A DNA stretch of 64,000 bases from Kalaharituber pfeilii (lineage: Eukaryota; Ascomycota; Pezizomycetes; Pezizales; Pezizaceae), in NCBI GenBank assembly GCA_015179045.1, contig WHUZ01000066.1, forward strand, positions 296,648 through 360,647. The letters run 5' to 3'. The notes beneath the pieces are model-generated. The model worked only from the letters and a program-made list of their open reading frames with translations. It was not told where the DNA came from and did no database searches. Shown one piece after another: positions 52,701-63,673 of this stretch; the first letter of the stretch is position 1, and each line of letters opens with the position of its first letter. The position numbers and the translations under genes were made by a program.

Positions 52701-53514
52701 CAAATGCCTCGTCCCACTAAGAGAAGAAGAGCTTGCCTGCGTGCTTCAGCTATAGCTAACAGGAAGAAAAAAACAACAATCACGGTGGAAGCAGATACCC
52801 ATATTCCGGCGGAAGTGGATACCCCTCTTGCAGTGGTGGATACCCCCATTATATATAGCGAAAGTGAAGAGTCTTTGGAAGATGAATCTGAGTTGGATCA
52901 AGAGGAGGAACAAAGTGATGACTTAGAGCAGGAGATTCAAGATTTGAGCATGGCAACAGATGTCTATAAGGAGTTGATGAAAAATATAATAGATGTGGAC
53001 TTTTCTTCTATTGAGTTCAAATATCAACGTGGCCCACAGGTCTGTCGCGTGACATTATGGCGACATAAGAAAGCTCAACAAGAGATGCAGCGCTCAGTGA
53101 CTGGATGTCGGCCATTAACAGCTTACTTTGCTCCATTAAATACATCAGCAGCTATAGCATCTTCAGCTACTATACTAGAGCCAAAAACTGAAGCGGAGAT
53201 CCGAATAGAGAAACTTTTAGCTGGGATTCAAGATTTGCGGAAGAAGTTAAAAAGTAAGAAAGAGATAGTACCAATTGGACAAAATTACCAACGACACCTT
53301 GCAGTATTACATTTCCTTCAACTTCAGCTACACCGGCCTCACGAAACTCGCACCTCACTATCACTTATGACAGCTCATTCATTTGATCGAGGAACCAAAA
53401 TGGCAAAGCATCTAAGGCAGTTGGAACGCGAGAGGCTTATTAGCAGGCGGATTCCCGATGGTTTTCAAGGCCTCCGAACATCTCGGTTTACTTGGTTAGA
53501 TGATGAAGGAGTTC

Positions 53515-53987
53515 TTTTTTTTTTTTTTTTTTTTTTATTTCATTAATCGCATGCCGCCCTATGGGCTATGGCGATGTTTAGTTACAGTGGTATGATGGAA
53601 AAATGATAATGAAAGAGTAAAGAAAAATCGATAATGAAAGAGTCAAGAAAAATTGAACCGTCCTATTCCTCCCCCGCCCATTCCAATATTTCCGCCATGT
53701 TTGTGTCCTTATCTAACTGTCTTATCACGTCTGCTCCTCTTGCGGTTTTCCTGTTCCATGCCGAGCAGCTACTCTTTATGTGATCCCAGGTCTCCGGCGC
53801 TTCGCCGCACCATCTGCACTCCGGGGAGGTGGCCTTTCCAATCCTGAATCTCCATTCCTTCAGTCCCTTATTGCCCAATATCCCTGCCATTGTGGCCAGA
53901 TACCGGCGTTTGTCGACCTTTTGGAGTGGGCGGTAGTTCAGTCCGGCTTGGATCCTTTCGGCAGCTCTGGATGCTTTGTATTCTTGC
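53515..53987 (-). mobile_element. 5'-truncated Tad-like LINE (473 bp) with target duplication
   Basis: Exact 13-bp duplications GATGAAGGAGTTC (53502-53514, 53988-54000). Minus-strand ORF2 C-terminus: QEYKASRAAERIQAGLNYRP, KGLKEWRFRIGKATSPECRW, CGEAPETWDHIKSSCSAWN (zinc knuckle C-x2-C...H...C) and NMAEILEWAGEE-stop. A short 3' UTR, hairpin with A-T stem base (ATCGCCATAGCCC...GCGATTAATG) and poly(A) follow. Best-preserved ORF2 end in the window. Confidence 0.95.
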
Positions 53988-54618
53988 GATGAAGGAGTTC
54001 GACTGGCAGTTCGATAGTATATTGCTAGTGTTGGTGAAGGTCTTACTTCACATGGATTAGCAAAGGCAGTTACAGAATATCTAAAACTTAATGGTGAAGA
54101 GGAGGATGATGGAATAGAGTTGGAAAATATACTTTCACCTGAATCAACTGCAAAATCCCGGTCAATTAAGGTATCTACAGCACGGCGGTGGCTACGCAAG
54201 TTAGGATTTCGGTCGAGAGAAGTCAAAAAGGGTGTATATATTGATGGTCATGAGCGAGAAGATGTTGTTCACTACCGTCAACAAGTGTTCTTACCTCGCT
54301 TTTTTGAATTATTATCTACTACAGTAAAATTTACTGTTGGTCTAGAGAAGGAGGATCATCCAGACTCGAAATTAAAAATAATTCAACAAGAACCGATTGT
54401 ACCAGCAGGAGAAAAAATAAGAATTCTCGTTACACATGATGAGTCAACATTTAATGCAAATGATGGACGCCGGCGACTATGGATTCAAGGTGATGCACAA
54501 CCCTTAGGCCAAAAATCTCGAGGGAAAGGAATTATGGTGTCAGACTTTCTTACACCAGCAGGTCGTTTACAGCATGATGGTAAATTTACTACTGAATTTC
54601 TCGAATATGGAAAAGATA

Positions 54619-54680
54619 TTTTTTTTTTTTTTTTTTTTTTATATCATTACTCGCATGCCGCCCTCTGGGCTATGGCGAGG
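54619..54680 (-). mobile_element. Mini LINE-tail retroposon, lineage A
   Basis: Exact 12-bp duplications ATGGAAAAGATA (54607-54618, 54681-54692). Poly(T)22, ATATCATTACTCGCATGCCG, CCCTCTGGGC, TATGGCGAG ending exactly at the foot. Removing it restores the transposase frame (LEYGKD-NYWTGDKMVEH). Confidence 0.96.
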
Positions 54681-55472
54681 ATGGAAAAGATAACTATTGG
54701 ACTGGAGATAAAATGGTTGAGCATACAATTACCAAAGCGATTCCACTATTCGAAGCTGCATATCCAGGCAAACAGGCAGTATTTATTTTTGATAATGCCT
54801 CAAATCATGCAGCATTTGCAGAGGATGCATTGGTGGTTTCTCGTATGAATCTAAATCCAGGAGGCAAACAACCACGATTACGAGATGGCTTTATTCATAG
54901 CAAGCAACGTCCTCAACCAATGAACTTTCCTCCTGATCATCCAAATCCAGAATTACGAAGTCAACCAAAAGGAATTCGAGAAGTACTCAAAGAACGTGGG
55001 CTCTGGAGACATGGTATGCGTTTGGATTGTCCAGATAAAAAGTGTCCACAAGGTGTTCGTGATTGCTGTGCACGTCGGTGCCTAGGAATGTAACGTGATT
55101 TTTTGGAGCAAAAGGGTCGTTTACAAGAAGAAATAGAAGCTCGTGGGCATTTGGTTTTATTTTATCCTCGTTTTCACTGTGAACTTAATTTTATTGAGCA
55201 TTATTGGGCAGCAGCTAAACGTTATGCTCGAGATAATTGTGAGTATAGTATTGATGCTTTACGATCGGAACCTCTCCGGACAGGCAGATTCTGCCTGCCG
55301 CTCCCGGACCTCATCAGACGATAAACTTTACGCCATGACACTGTGACACAGGTACCAACATTGTGGGATAGGTAGATCAAATGTTGGTACTTGTTACCAG
55401 CATTTAGTGGTGCAAAATAGAGGCTGGGCAGAGTCCGTGCGAGAGGTCAGTGACCTGGTGTGGCAACAGGGT

Positions 55473-57033
55473 TTTTTTTTTTTTTTTTTTTTTATATCAT
55501 TAATCGCATGCCGCCCTAAGGGCTATGGCGATATTTAGTTATATATAAAAATAAAAAGAAAGTCAGAAATAAAAGTTGAACTCCCCGGAGACTCCTGTGT
55601 GCAGGGGAAGTGAAAATGACAGTGACATTAACAGATGAAAGTGGAAATCCCCAGAACCTCCTGTGTAAAAGGGAATTGAGAATAACAGTCACAATACCAG
55701 TGTGGTCCCCGTATCCTCCGATGTGATGGGAATGTACAAATACCAGGGGGAAAACCAGTACCAACTCACTTCCTTCTCCTGTCCCACTCGTACTTGCTAG
55801 CCTTCAACCATTTCCCTCCCAGTCTCACCTTCTCCAGCTCAACCTGTCTCTCAAGGTATATCACGACTGAGCTGGTGGTTTTGCCTTCCTCCGTTAGGAT
55901 TGCCTTTTTTCTCAGCCATCGAATTCCTTCCACCTTTCCCAGATCCCGGTTAGCAGCCTCTAACCACCTCCGGACATTGTTCAAATCCTTCCGGAGTGCA
56001 ATTCCGTGTACGACAAGGCCGGTTTTCGTCTTGGTGGTGGCCTCCGGTGTGCTGGTTGGGGCTGGCTGCTTTGTCGGGGGGGGCTGTGGGGGCACTGGGC
56101 TGAGGGAGGGGTGTGAATTTGTGTTGGCGTTGGCCGCCGCGATCTTTTCCGCCTCTTTGTCATCTAGCCGACGTTTGAATGCGTAGTCAGCTTGTGGTGA
56201 CGGTGCCTTACCCTTGCGCTTCTTGGATGGCAGGGTAGGTGTCAGAGTGAGGGTGGGGGATGGATCCGCGGGGCCAGTACGGTTGTGGCGGTGGGTTCCA
56301 CCGGAGTTGTGTCTAAAGTAGTAATGGGGCTGAACCCCAGTGTCGGTGGCTGTGGCGGCATCAGTGGATCTTCTGGTAGCGTCGGTGGGGAGTTGTTCAG
56401 CCAACTCGGACGTGGGTCGTCGGGGTCTCCTGTAAACACCTGTACCGTCGCATCCTGGTTAAAACGTAACGCCATGACAGATCCGTCGACAGGTTTTCTT
56501 TGGTCCGTCCCGAGGCCCACAGTGCGGTAAGGACGATGTACCAGAGGTGTGGTCCCGGTTCCCGCAGCAACCTTTGCTTTGCCTCTTCCCACTCTGGGAT
56601 CGGCAGTCTGTCAACGTTTCTATAGTACTTGTCTAACACGAGATGGAAGCCCGCCTGACTCGGCGGAGCCGGCGTAGGGGGGCGGGGACGGGGCTCGGGG
56701 GGGTCTGCGGCGGGGAGCGGTCTTCTTTGTCTTCTTTCCTTTCGGTGGCATCTTATTGGCTGACCAGTCGTCTTATTAGTGTTCTGGGTGGTGTCTTGGC
56801 GCGGACAGGGGTGTGGTTGAAACGATGGTGTTGAGCTGAAGAATCCTCCGAATCTCTCCCCTCGGGGGAAATTTGCAGCGTCGGGTATTTGGGATAAAAA
56901 ATTAGATCAAAGTACTCGGCTCGCCGAGAGCTTTCGATCTATGTAGGTTTCAGCGGGGGGAACGTTGTGGTTGCGGAGTCGCTTCCAAACGCTCGTCCTG
57001 AGGTGGTTGTTGTCGGTGGTGCGAGCTTGCGCG
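55473..57033 (-). mobile_element. ORF1-only (half) LINE with intact ends
   Basis: Exact 13-bp duplications GTGGCAACAGGGT (55460-55472, 57034-57046) delimit a 1561-bp insertion. In minus orientation it has a 5' UTR of about 280 bp, ORF1, a ~220-bp 3' UTR, the lineage-A hairpin (ATCGCCATAGCCC...) and poly(A). ORF2 is absent between ORF1 and the tail. The ends are clean, so it was copied as a unit: a non-autonomous LINE comparable in layout to mammalian HAL1. Confidence 0.85.
55766..56755 (-). pseudogene. LINE ORF1 (gag-like), frameshifted
   Basis: Starts at about 56752 (MPPKGKKTKKTAPRRRPPRA). A frame change near 56640 leads to LDKYYRNVDRLPIPEWEEAK, then a P/T-rich region spread over two frames (56592-56242). 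A final open frame of 212 codons (56404-55766) has a basic KKRKGKAP segment and the C-terminal RNA-binding-like block GLVVHGIALRKDLNNVRRWL, WLRKKAILTEEGKTTSSVVI and KWLKASKYEWDRRRK. This pattern resembles ORF1/Gag of fungal Tad-like LINEs. No CCHC knuckle is seen. Confidence 0.7.
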
Positions 57034-57046
57034 GTGGCAACAGGGT

Positions 57047-57172
57047 ATCTTCTCTGTTGAGAGGACAGTTTTGTAGGGAAAACAGCAGCGTTTCTCTTGG
57101 GGGCCTTGGTAAATAGCAATGTAGCTACAGCCTTTCAACCAACGCATGCTATTACAGCAACAAATGCTGGTA
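57047..57172. other. Spacer between half-LINE and foldback element
   Basis: 126 bp with no recognised content; it was continuous with 55340-55459 before the LINE insertion. Confidence 0.4.
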
Positions 57173-58982
57173 CTGTCGCTTACCTATTAGTGACCGAGCA
57201 CCTATTAGTGACCGATCTCTTGGCACTCCTCCTCGTACAACTTCTACATGCAATATCTTCGGCGTCAGGCATGCTAGCAACATGAGGTAAATTGCAGAAT
57301 ATACAGCAGGTGCACCTGAATATTTGGAAGTTATTTGATGGCCACACTATATATACATCTTTTGTAATTCAATGATATGCAGAGCAAGTATAGCATTCTA
57401 CCCCCCTTGCATAGCGAAGGATAGCATACACTAAATACTATATAACTATCCTCAACTACAGCTCTTTGCACTCTCAAGTGACTATAGAAGAAGGGTAGCT
57501 CACCTAAATGATGGTAGGATAAGTCGCTGTGGATTTCTGTAGCCTCAAAAGCAGTTACCAAAATATCCGAAAGTGCCGGAAGTGCTAAAGGTACCAGTAT
57601 GTCCTGCTGCACACATAATATACTCCACTGCTACCAATATACCACTCTAAAAGCAGCATTTCTATGCTCTTGATATAATCAATAGTGTTTTATATAACTA
57701 AAGTAGTAGATATATGATGAACCAATTCTTTAATTGCTATATTCTATCAGCAAGCACAAATTTTATACCGATTGCTGCTACTTCAATATCAGAGTACCAT
57801 TACTCTCTATAGACCTTGTCCTGAGTGCTCTACATATGCTAGTCCTCTGCGTAGCTCATATGGCACTCATTTATGTAACTGCGATGCCAGCGCTGGCACT
57901 CTCACCAGCACCGTCGCTAGTACTGTCAGCTCATATATCACTTACATATGTGCATTCACTGACTGCCTACCGTATGGTTGTGGTGAACCTATAACAAGAC
58001 ACTAACCACCCTGACAGAAGTTCTTGCAACTAATTATACTTATAAGGTCATTATAGGATAGTATATATCCAGACACAATTCCGCTTATTATATTACTATA
58101 AGAAATACTAAATTTTTGTTAGTATTGCTCCCTATATCATTTTATATAGATGTACATGGCAGTAATACTATTATTCTTATCTCCTCTATCAACTATGGTA
58201 TATGCTATCAATATTGATATAGTAAGAAGTTCATTTCATCAACTAATTCTGTCAGTTAGGTATATGCTATTATAGCCGTCAGGTACTTCTATACCAGCTA
58301 ATTCTGCAGCTATATACTATCGTTGGTATAGATACCTATTAGGTCTACTAATCCTATTATCCTACTAGAGGCTGTCGCACTCATAAGAGTATTTTTCCTA
58401 GCAATTAATATTATCAGTCCTGAAATATACTATACTATTCTTGAGGATGTTTTCCTAGTAGCCAACACTCCCAATTATATTACATACTATCGTAATCATA
58501 AGAGTAGTCTTATAACTATTAATCCTGTTATTTTTAGTATATGTAGTTGCTTGTTGCAAGTAGTAGAAGAGCATATTGGAAGTTTTGGCACTTCCGGCAT
58601 TTTCGGCCATTTCAGTGACTGCTTTGAGGCTACCGAAATTCAGAGCAGCCTTATCCTATTACCATTTAAGTTAGCTATCTTCTTCTATAGCCACTTGAGA
58701 GTGTGAAGAGCTATAGTTGAGGAGAGTCATATAATATTTAGTGTATACTATCCTTCGCTATGCAAGGGGGGGTAGAATGCTATACTTGCTCTGCATATCA
58801 TTGAATTACAAAAGATGTATATATTGTGTGGCCATCAAATAACCTCCAAATATTCAGGTGCACCTGCTGTATATTCTGCAATTTACCTCATGTTGCTAGC
58901 ATGCCTGACGCCGAAGATATTGCATGTAGAAGTTGTACGAGGAGGAGTGCCAAGAGATCGGTCACTAATAGGTAAGCGACAG
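57173..58982. mobile_element. Foldback/MITE element (1.8 kb) with pogo-type ends
   Basis: TA on both sides (57171, 58983). Ends CTGTCGCTTACCTATTAGTG / complement, the same terminal 14 bp as the pogo element at 32746-35803. Inverted arms extend about 430 bp (57173-57600 against 58575-58982) with ~85-90% identity inside and near identity outside. The AT-rich centre has no reading frame. Probably mobilised by the pogo/Fot1-like transposase. Confidence 0.85.
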
Positions 58983-58984
58983 TA

Positions 58985-60170
58985 TGCAGTTTTAATTTTA
59001 CGTTCCCTAACCCTTTTGTTCGTCTGTGAGAAATTTCTGTGAATCTGGAATCTGGCAGAGGGGGGGGGCGGGGGCTGCCAGATTTGAGAATCTGGACGGG
59101 GATTTGGAAATTTTTCTGGGCGATCGAGCACTGATAAGCCTGTGAATCTGTGAATCTGCGCCCAATGCTGTTCTCAAGCGCAGAAAATCTCAGAATATAG
59201 GTATCCCGCTAGCAAGAATCATCGGAAAAGAAACAAACAGAAAAACCCAGGTGAATGTTAATCACTATCTATCTTCATTAAATCTAATAAAGGTAAAGGA
59301 GAAATTGGCGAGAGTATTAAATTGTCATAATCCTCATTATTGACACATTGATTTTTGAAATTGCACATGTTTCTTTTTCTCCATTGTTACTTGCAGGCAT
59401 AGGCATGGCGCCATGGCACCATTTACGGCAATGACGAATCGGATGATTTCGCACACACCTGCAGCGTGATGATGCGAACCACAAGATCCTATGCAAGAGC
59501 ATAAGTCTGAAGGTAACATGCCGGGCTTAGCATAGCTTTAAAAACCACAATTTTTCCTGTAAGATTTGATATTATTAGTAAGTAATTTGAATAGTAATGA
59601 GCCATAATATTGAAGCTGGAACAGCCGCCTTCTCCTATACCATCGCCTCGCCACCACCCATCCGACAGCCCCATCCATCCCTTTCCCATCGCCTCTCCCA
59701 CCGCCTCTTCACCACCTCCTTTCCCAGAATCCCTCCTCCGTCATCTCTCCGACCCCTTCTCCACCTTAATTAGTTTCGCGACAACCTCTCCCATCACGCT
59801 TTCAACCTCCGAAAGCCTCTCCAACATTCTCGCTTCCATATATATCACGGTAGCCTTTCCTCACCTCCGCCTCTCCTGCTGCATCTCCTACCGCTTCTCT
59901 TATGCCTGTCGCACCTCCTTTCTCACGATCTACCTATGTGGCTAGCTGAATAAATTAATTACTACCGTAAGATGTCGCGAAATAAGAAAGTACATATCAG
60001 TGTTTAATAAAGTAGTGTACCATAAATAAGAACTGTCAATACGCTGACAAACTGTTCTCGTACCCAGACTCTATTGGCACGCTAAAATAATTCGCGAAAG
60101 GAATAGAGTCTGGTGCCAAACTTCTCCGAGGTTCTAGCTTACTTTGCTCCGGTCCCGGAGCTGGTTAGCG
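58985..60170. other. Intergenic, no gene recognised
   Basis: A G9-containing inverted stretch (CTGGCAG...CTGCCAG) at 59050-59085. A polypyrimidine tract at 59630-59930 gives S/P-rich plus-strand frames without a domain. Nothing else seen. Confidence 0.35.
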
Positions 60171-60171
60171 C

Positions 60172-60212
60172 ATGACACTAAAATAGCGCTGCATGGCGCT
60201 ATTTTAGTGCAA
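60172..60212. repeat. Perfect palindrome, 14-bp arms
   Basis: CACTAAAATAGCGC, 6-nt loop TGCATG, GCGCTATTTTAGTG. Near-perfect hairpin in an otherwise featureless region; function unknown. Confidence 0.8.
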
Positions 60213-60299
60213 TGCTATGCAAATGATAGTCAGAATATTGAGAGATTTACTATCTAGACAGTATTTCTAGAAATACTTTCATATTTGCTAACATGTTGC

Positions 60300-61575
60300 A
60301 ACTTTAGCTAGATTTCTCAGTATAGTTTATATATTGTACCTTAATAGTACAGCCATTTTCATCTCCGATACCTATTGCTCTTCTCCGGAGCTTCATTTAC
60401 CTGCTTTCTGCATTTGAAGTAGCCTTTATATAGTATATATATAAGTTTCTGTTCCAAAAGAGCACATGTCCGGAGATGAATTATGTGAGTTGTTACTTAT
60501 TAGAGTAGGTCTAAAAGATTCCTAATTCCATCTCCGGTAATCTTAGTCCTTCTTATGGCTTACTCGGAGCAGTTGTTATGAGTTCACCGTAACTGTAGGG
60601 TGGACGGAGTAGCCTTTATATAATATAAGTTTCTGCTCCGAAAGAGCACAACTGTAATGGATGGTGGTAAATGCAGAGAGTTACCGTCCGCCAGGCGAAA
60701 AAGACACTTGACCAGCGATACTCGCTAGTCCTCTGCGTAGCTCATATAGCATTCATTTTGCAACTGCGACGCCGGCGCCCGGCTGTCGCATATCGCCTAT
60801 GTCGCATATGCATATACTGTATGTGTGCGCGCATCTACTGACCGCCCGCCCTACGGTTGCAGTGAATCCGTAATAACAACATGTCCGAAGATGAATAAGT
60901 GAGTTGGTACTTATTAGAGTAGGTCTAAAAGACTCCTAATTCCATCTCCGGCAACCTTAGTCTTTCTTGTGGCTTACTCGGAGCAGTTGCTATGGGTTCG
61001 CTATAACCGTACGGTAGAGTGGGCAGGGTAGCCTTTATATAGTACTTATACAAGTTTCTGCATACAACATGTCCGGAGATGAACATATGAGTTGGTACTT
61101 ATCAGAGTAGGTCTAAAAGACTCCTAATTCCATCTCCGGCAGCCTTAGTCCTTCTTTGTGGCTTACTCGGAGCAGTTGTTATGAGTTGACTGTAACCGTA
61201 GGGTGGACAGCCGGGAGTAGCCTTTATACAAGTTTCTGCTCCGAAAGAGCACAACATGTCCGGAGATGAAATATGAGTTGGTACTTATCAGAGTAGGTCT
61301 AAAAGACTCCTAATTCCATCTCCGGCACCTTAGTCCTTCTTGTGCTTACTCGGAGCAATTGTTATGAGTTGACCGTAACCGTAGGGTGGAGCCGAGTAGC
61401 CTTTATACAAGTTTCTGCTGCGAAAGAGCACAACATGTCCGAGATGAATATGTGAGTTGGTATTATCAGAGTAGTCTAAAAGATTCCTAATTCCATCTCC
61501 GGCACCTTAGTCCTTCTTGTGGCTTACTTGGAGCAGTTGTTATAGGTTCACCGTAACCGTAGGGTGGCAGTGGAC
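60300..61575. repeat. Tandem array 1 (~185-bp units)
   Basis: Units begin ACATGTCCGGAGATGAA at 60462, 60878 (variant), 61067, 61252 and 61431. They continue GAGTTGGTACTTAT, AGGTCTAAAAGACTCCTAAT, TCCATCTCCGGC, GGCTTACTCGGAGCAGTTG, CGTAGGGTGGA, and TTTCTGCTCCGAAAGAGCAC. The segment 60310-60420 duplicates 62210-62310 next to the helicase exon. 60715-60870 resembles 57836-57995 inside the foldback element. No coding potential established. Confidence 0.8.
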
Positions 61576-61639
61576 GGTTGGTAGATACACACGTGTATCC
61601 GAAATGCGCATATGCAATGCAGGCAATATGTGAGCCGAG

Positions 61640-62115
61640 TGGTAACAGCATCACAGTTGCATAAATATGCTATAAATTCAGCTGATGATGCCTCATTGCT
61701 TGCCATACTATACCTGTTAAATTGTAATGAATTGGTCAGGTCGGGTCAGAGTCGGGATTCAGGGTTTAGGGTCCGGATAGCAGGCGTCAGGGCGGTTCAC
61801 AGCAGGCAGAGGCAGTCGGGCTATATGGTACAGAGAGGTAGATGTATTGAAAGCTTAATACAACTTGGGTAGAATACAAGTTGTTGCGTGAGGGTTATAG
61901 AGAGTGGGGAGGGAGGGCCTCTTTTATAGAGAGTCCTCATGGCCAAATTCCAATCCTTCGGGCAAGCAAACAAACAAGCAAGAGAAATGCATGGAAGACT
62001 AAACAAACAAGAGAAATACATGGAAGACTAAGGAAATAACTAGAACCAGGTGGAATTGTCAGGAATTTTCAGGAACGAGCTCAGTGATACGTGTGCTGGT
62101 TGTCGGAGCTGGGAG
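61640..62115 (-). repeat. Possible solo LTR or repeat end
   Basis: Minus strand has a CTATAAAAGAGGCCC TATA-like block. The end near 62060-62130 (GTGTGCTGGTTGTCGGAGCT on plus) is repeated at 63910-63950, near the window end. Simple AAACAAACAAG repeats at 61965-62010. Without full flanks I cannot confirm an LTR. Confidence 0.35.
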
Positions 62116-62299
62116 GTCTCGGGTAAAGGGTCCACCGGGTCGGGGCATCGGGAAAATCTCCGGAGATGCTTTCACGTTCTCCGATGTGATTGCAACAGCC
62201 TTTAAACCAAATTTCTCAGTATGTTTCACCTATTATGCTATATTAGTATAAATATTTTCATCTCCGGTACATATTGCTCTTCTCCGGAGCTTCACTTAC

Positions 62300-62613
62300 C
62301 TGATCCTCCATCAGCGATATCAACGGTGAAACGACTAGGATACTTTTACACTTCTCATATAAGAATGCGAGCACAAAACAATATGACTTTCCATCACCAG
62401 TCTTTGTAATGCATAGCTGATCCTTGCCTTCCATCATGCGTGCAGCAACTTCCACCTGCCATGCTAAAACTTTGAGTGGCAAGTCCCGGCTCAGGGCAGT
62501 CTGCCTAGCAACTTCACTAATTTGCATTCGTAAGTCCCCAACTTCCTTGATCTCCGATTCAACAAACAACCTTCCGGAGGAGACCTCTGCTAGTATTTCA
62601 TCAATAGTATGCC
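62300..62613 (-). CDS. RecQ-like DEAD/DEAH helicase, one exon
   Basis: A stop-free 314-bp exon with acceptor CTTACAG before 62613 and donor GTAAGT after 62300. It reads HTIDEILAEVSSGRLFVESE, LKVLAWQVEVAARMMEGKDQ, the Walker A motif ITKTGDGKSYCFVL and motif Ia VVSPLISLMEDQ. The GDGKS variant and the SPLISLMEDQ motif are typical of RecQ helicases. Motifs II-VI are not found in the adjoining sequence, so the gene is partial or continues with exons I cannot recognise. RecQ-like genes are often subtelomeric in fungi, but no telomere repeat is seen here. Confidence 0.7.
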
Positions 62614-62766
62614 CTGTAAGGACATCTCGCTATCTCCGGTACGCTTTCGCTCAGTGGTGCCGTCTTCGGAGATGATTTTGTTCCATGGTGCATTCTTCTA
62701 CTATGCAGAGATTTACACTTTGAGTACCGTAACCAAGCGCCAAGACAAATGCCAAGATCATGTTCA

Positions 62767-63673
62767 ACTCACCTCTTTACACAGTCTTTACGTATTCGCC
62801 TCCTTCAACCACGCAAACTTCCCAACAGCATAGATATGTTACCCAGTGACCTCGGAGATGGTGTGTAAAATCTTTAGCATATTCAAAAGTAAATGGTACC
62901 CTTAGTTTCCATCTCCGGTGTTTTCAGGTCAATTCGGAGATGAATTCGTGTATCAGTGCTTATAACTCACCTCTTTACACAGTCCAGATGAGCCCGCCTC
63001 TCAACCACGCAAACTTCCCAACAGCATGGGAAGTGTTACTCAGAATGACCTCGGAGATGGTGTGTAATATCTTTAGCATATGTAAAAGTAAATGGTACCC
63101 TTAGTTTCCATCTCCGGTGTTCTCAGGTCAATTCGGAGATGAATTAGTATGTCGGTGCTTGTCACTCACCTCTTTACGTACCCGCCTGCCTCAACCACGC
63201 AAACTTCCCATGCTGAACCACGCAAACTTCCCAACAGCATGAGTAGTGTTACTCAGAATGACCTCGGAGATGGTATGTAACATCTTTAGCATATGTAAAA
63301 GTAAATGGCACCCTTAGTTTCCATCTCCGGTGTTTTCAGGTCAATTCGGAGATGAATTAGTGTATCGCTGCTTGTAACTCACCTCTTTACGTACCCGCCT
63401 TCCTCAACCACGCAAACTTCCCAACAGCATGAGAAGTGTTACCCAGAATGACTTCGGAGATGGTGTGTAACATCTTTAGCATATGTAAAAGTAAATGGCA
63501 CCCTTAGTTTCCATCTCCGGTGTTTCAGGTCAATTCGGAGATGAATTCGTGTATCGGTGCTTGTAACTCACCTCTTTACATAGTTCAGATGAGCCCGCCT
63601 CCCTCAAACACGCAAACTTCCCAACAGCATGAGAAGTGTTACCCAGAATGACCTCGGAGATGGTATGTAACAT
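62767..63673 (-). repeat. Tandem array 2: about five repeated exon-intron units upstream of the helicase exon
   Basis: Each ~200-bp unit on minus has GCTAAAG (acceptor-like AG), an exon-like stretch coding LHTISEVILGNTSHAVGKFA...LREAGSSELCKE, then GTGAGT (donor), and an intron-like part with GAATTGACCTGAAA and CACCGGAGATGGAAAC. Units: 62767-62868, 62956-63073, 63165-63272, 63378-63473, 63572-63673. Only the last is fully open (102 bp, 34 codons). Others carry small deletions or an internal duplication that give stops. Confidence 0.7.

Larger units (their letters stand above)
52704..55324 (+). pseudogene. IS630/Tc1-mariner-like transposase, second copy, broken
   Basis: Homologous to 42853-46157 throughout. 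MPRTKRRRACLRASAIANRK start, acidic region, TAYFAPLN, then TARRWLRKLGFRSREVKKGV, IDGHEREDV, LVTHDESTFNANDG (first D), FIFDNASNH (second D) and HCELNFIEHYW (E). Lesions are a 473-bp LINE insertion (53515-53987), a stop and lost intron region near 54010, a mini LINE-tail (54619-54680), an in-frame stop at 55090 (CLGM), and a missing C-terminus after 55260. All three catalytic residues remain, so inactivation is recent or by insertion. Confidence 0.8.

Noticed and set aside
59035..59060. CCCTAACCC (near 59008) considered as telomeric repeat
   Set aside because: A single occurrence; no array.
59610..59945. S/P-rich 111-codon frame
   Set aside because: Polypyrimidine composition explains it; no domain and no homologue in the window.
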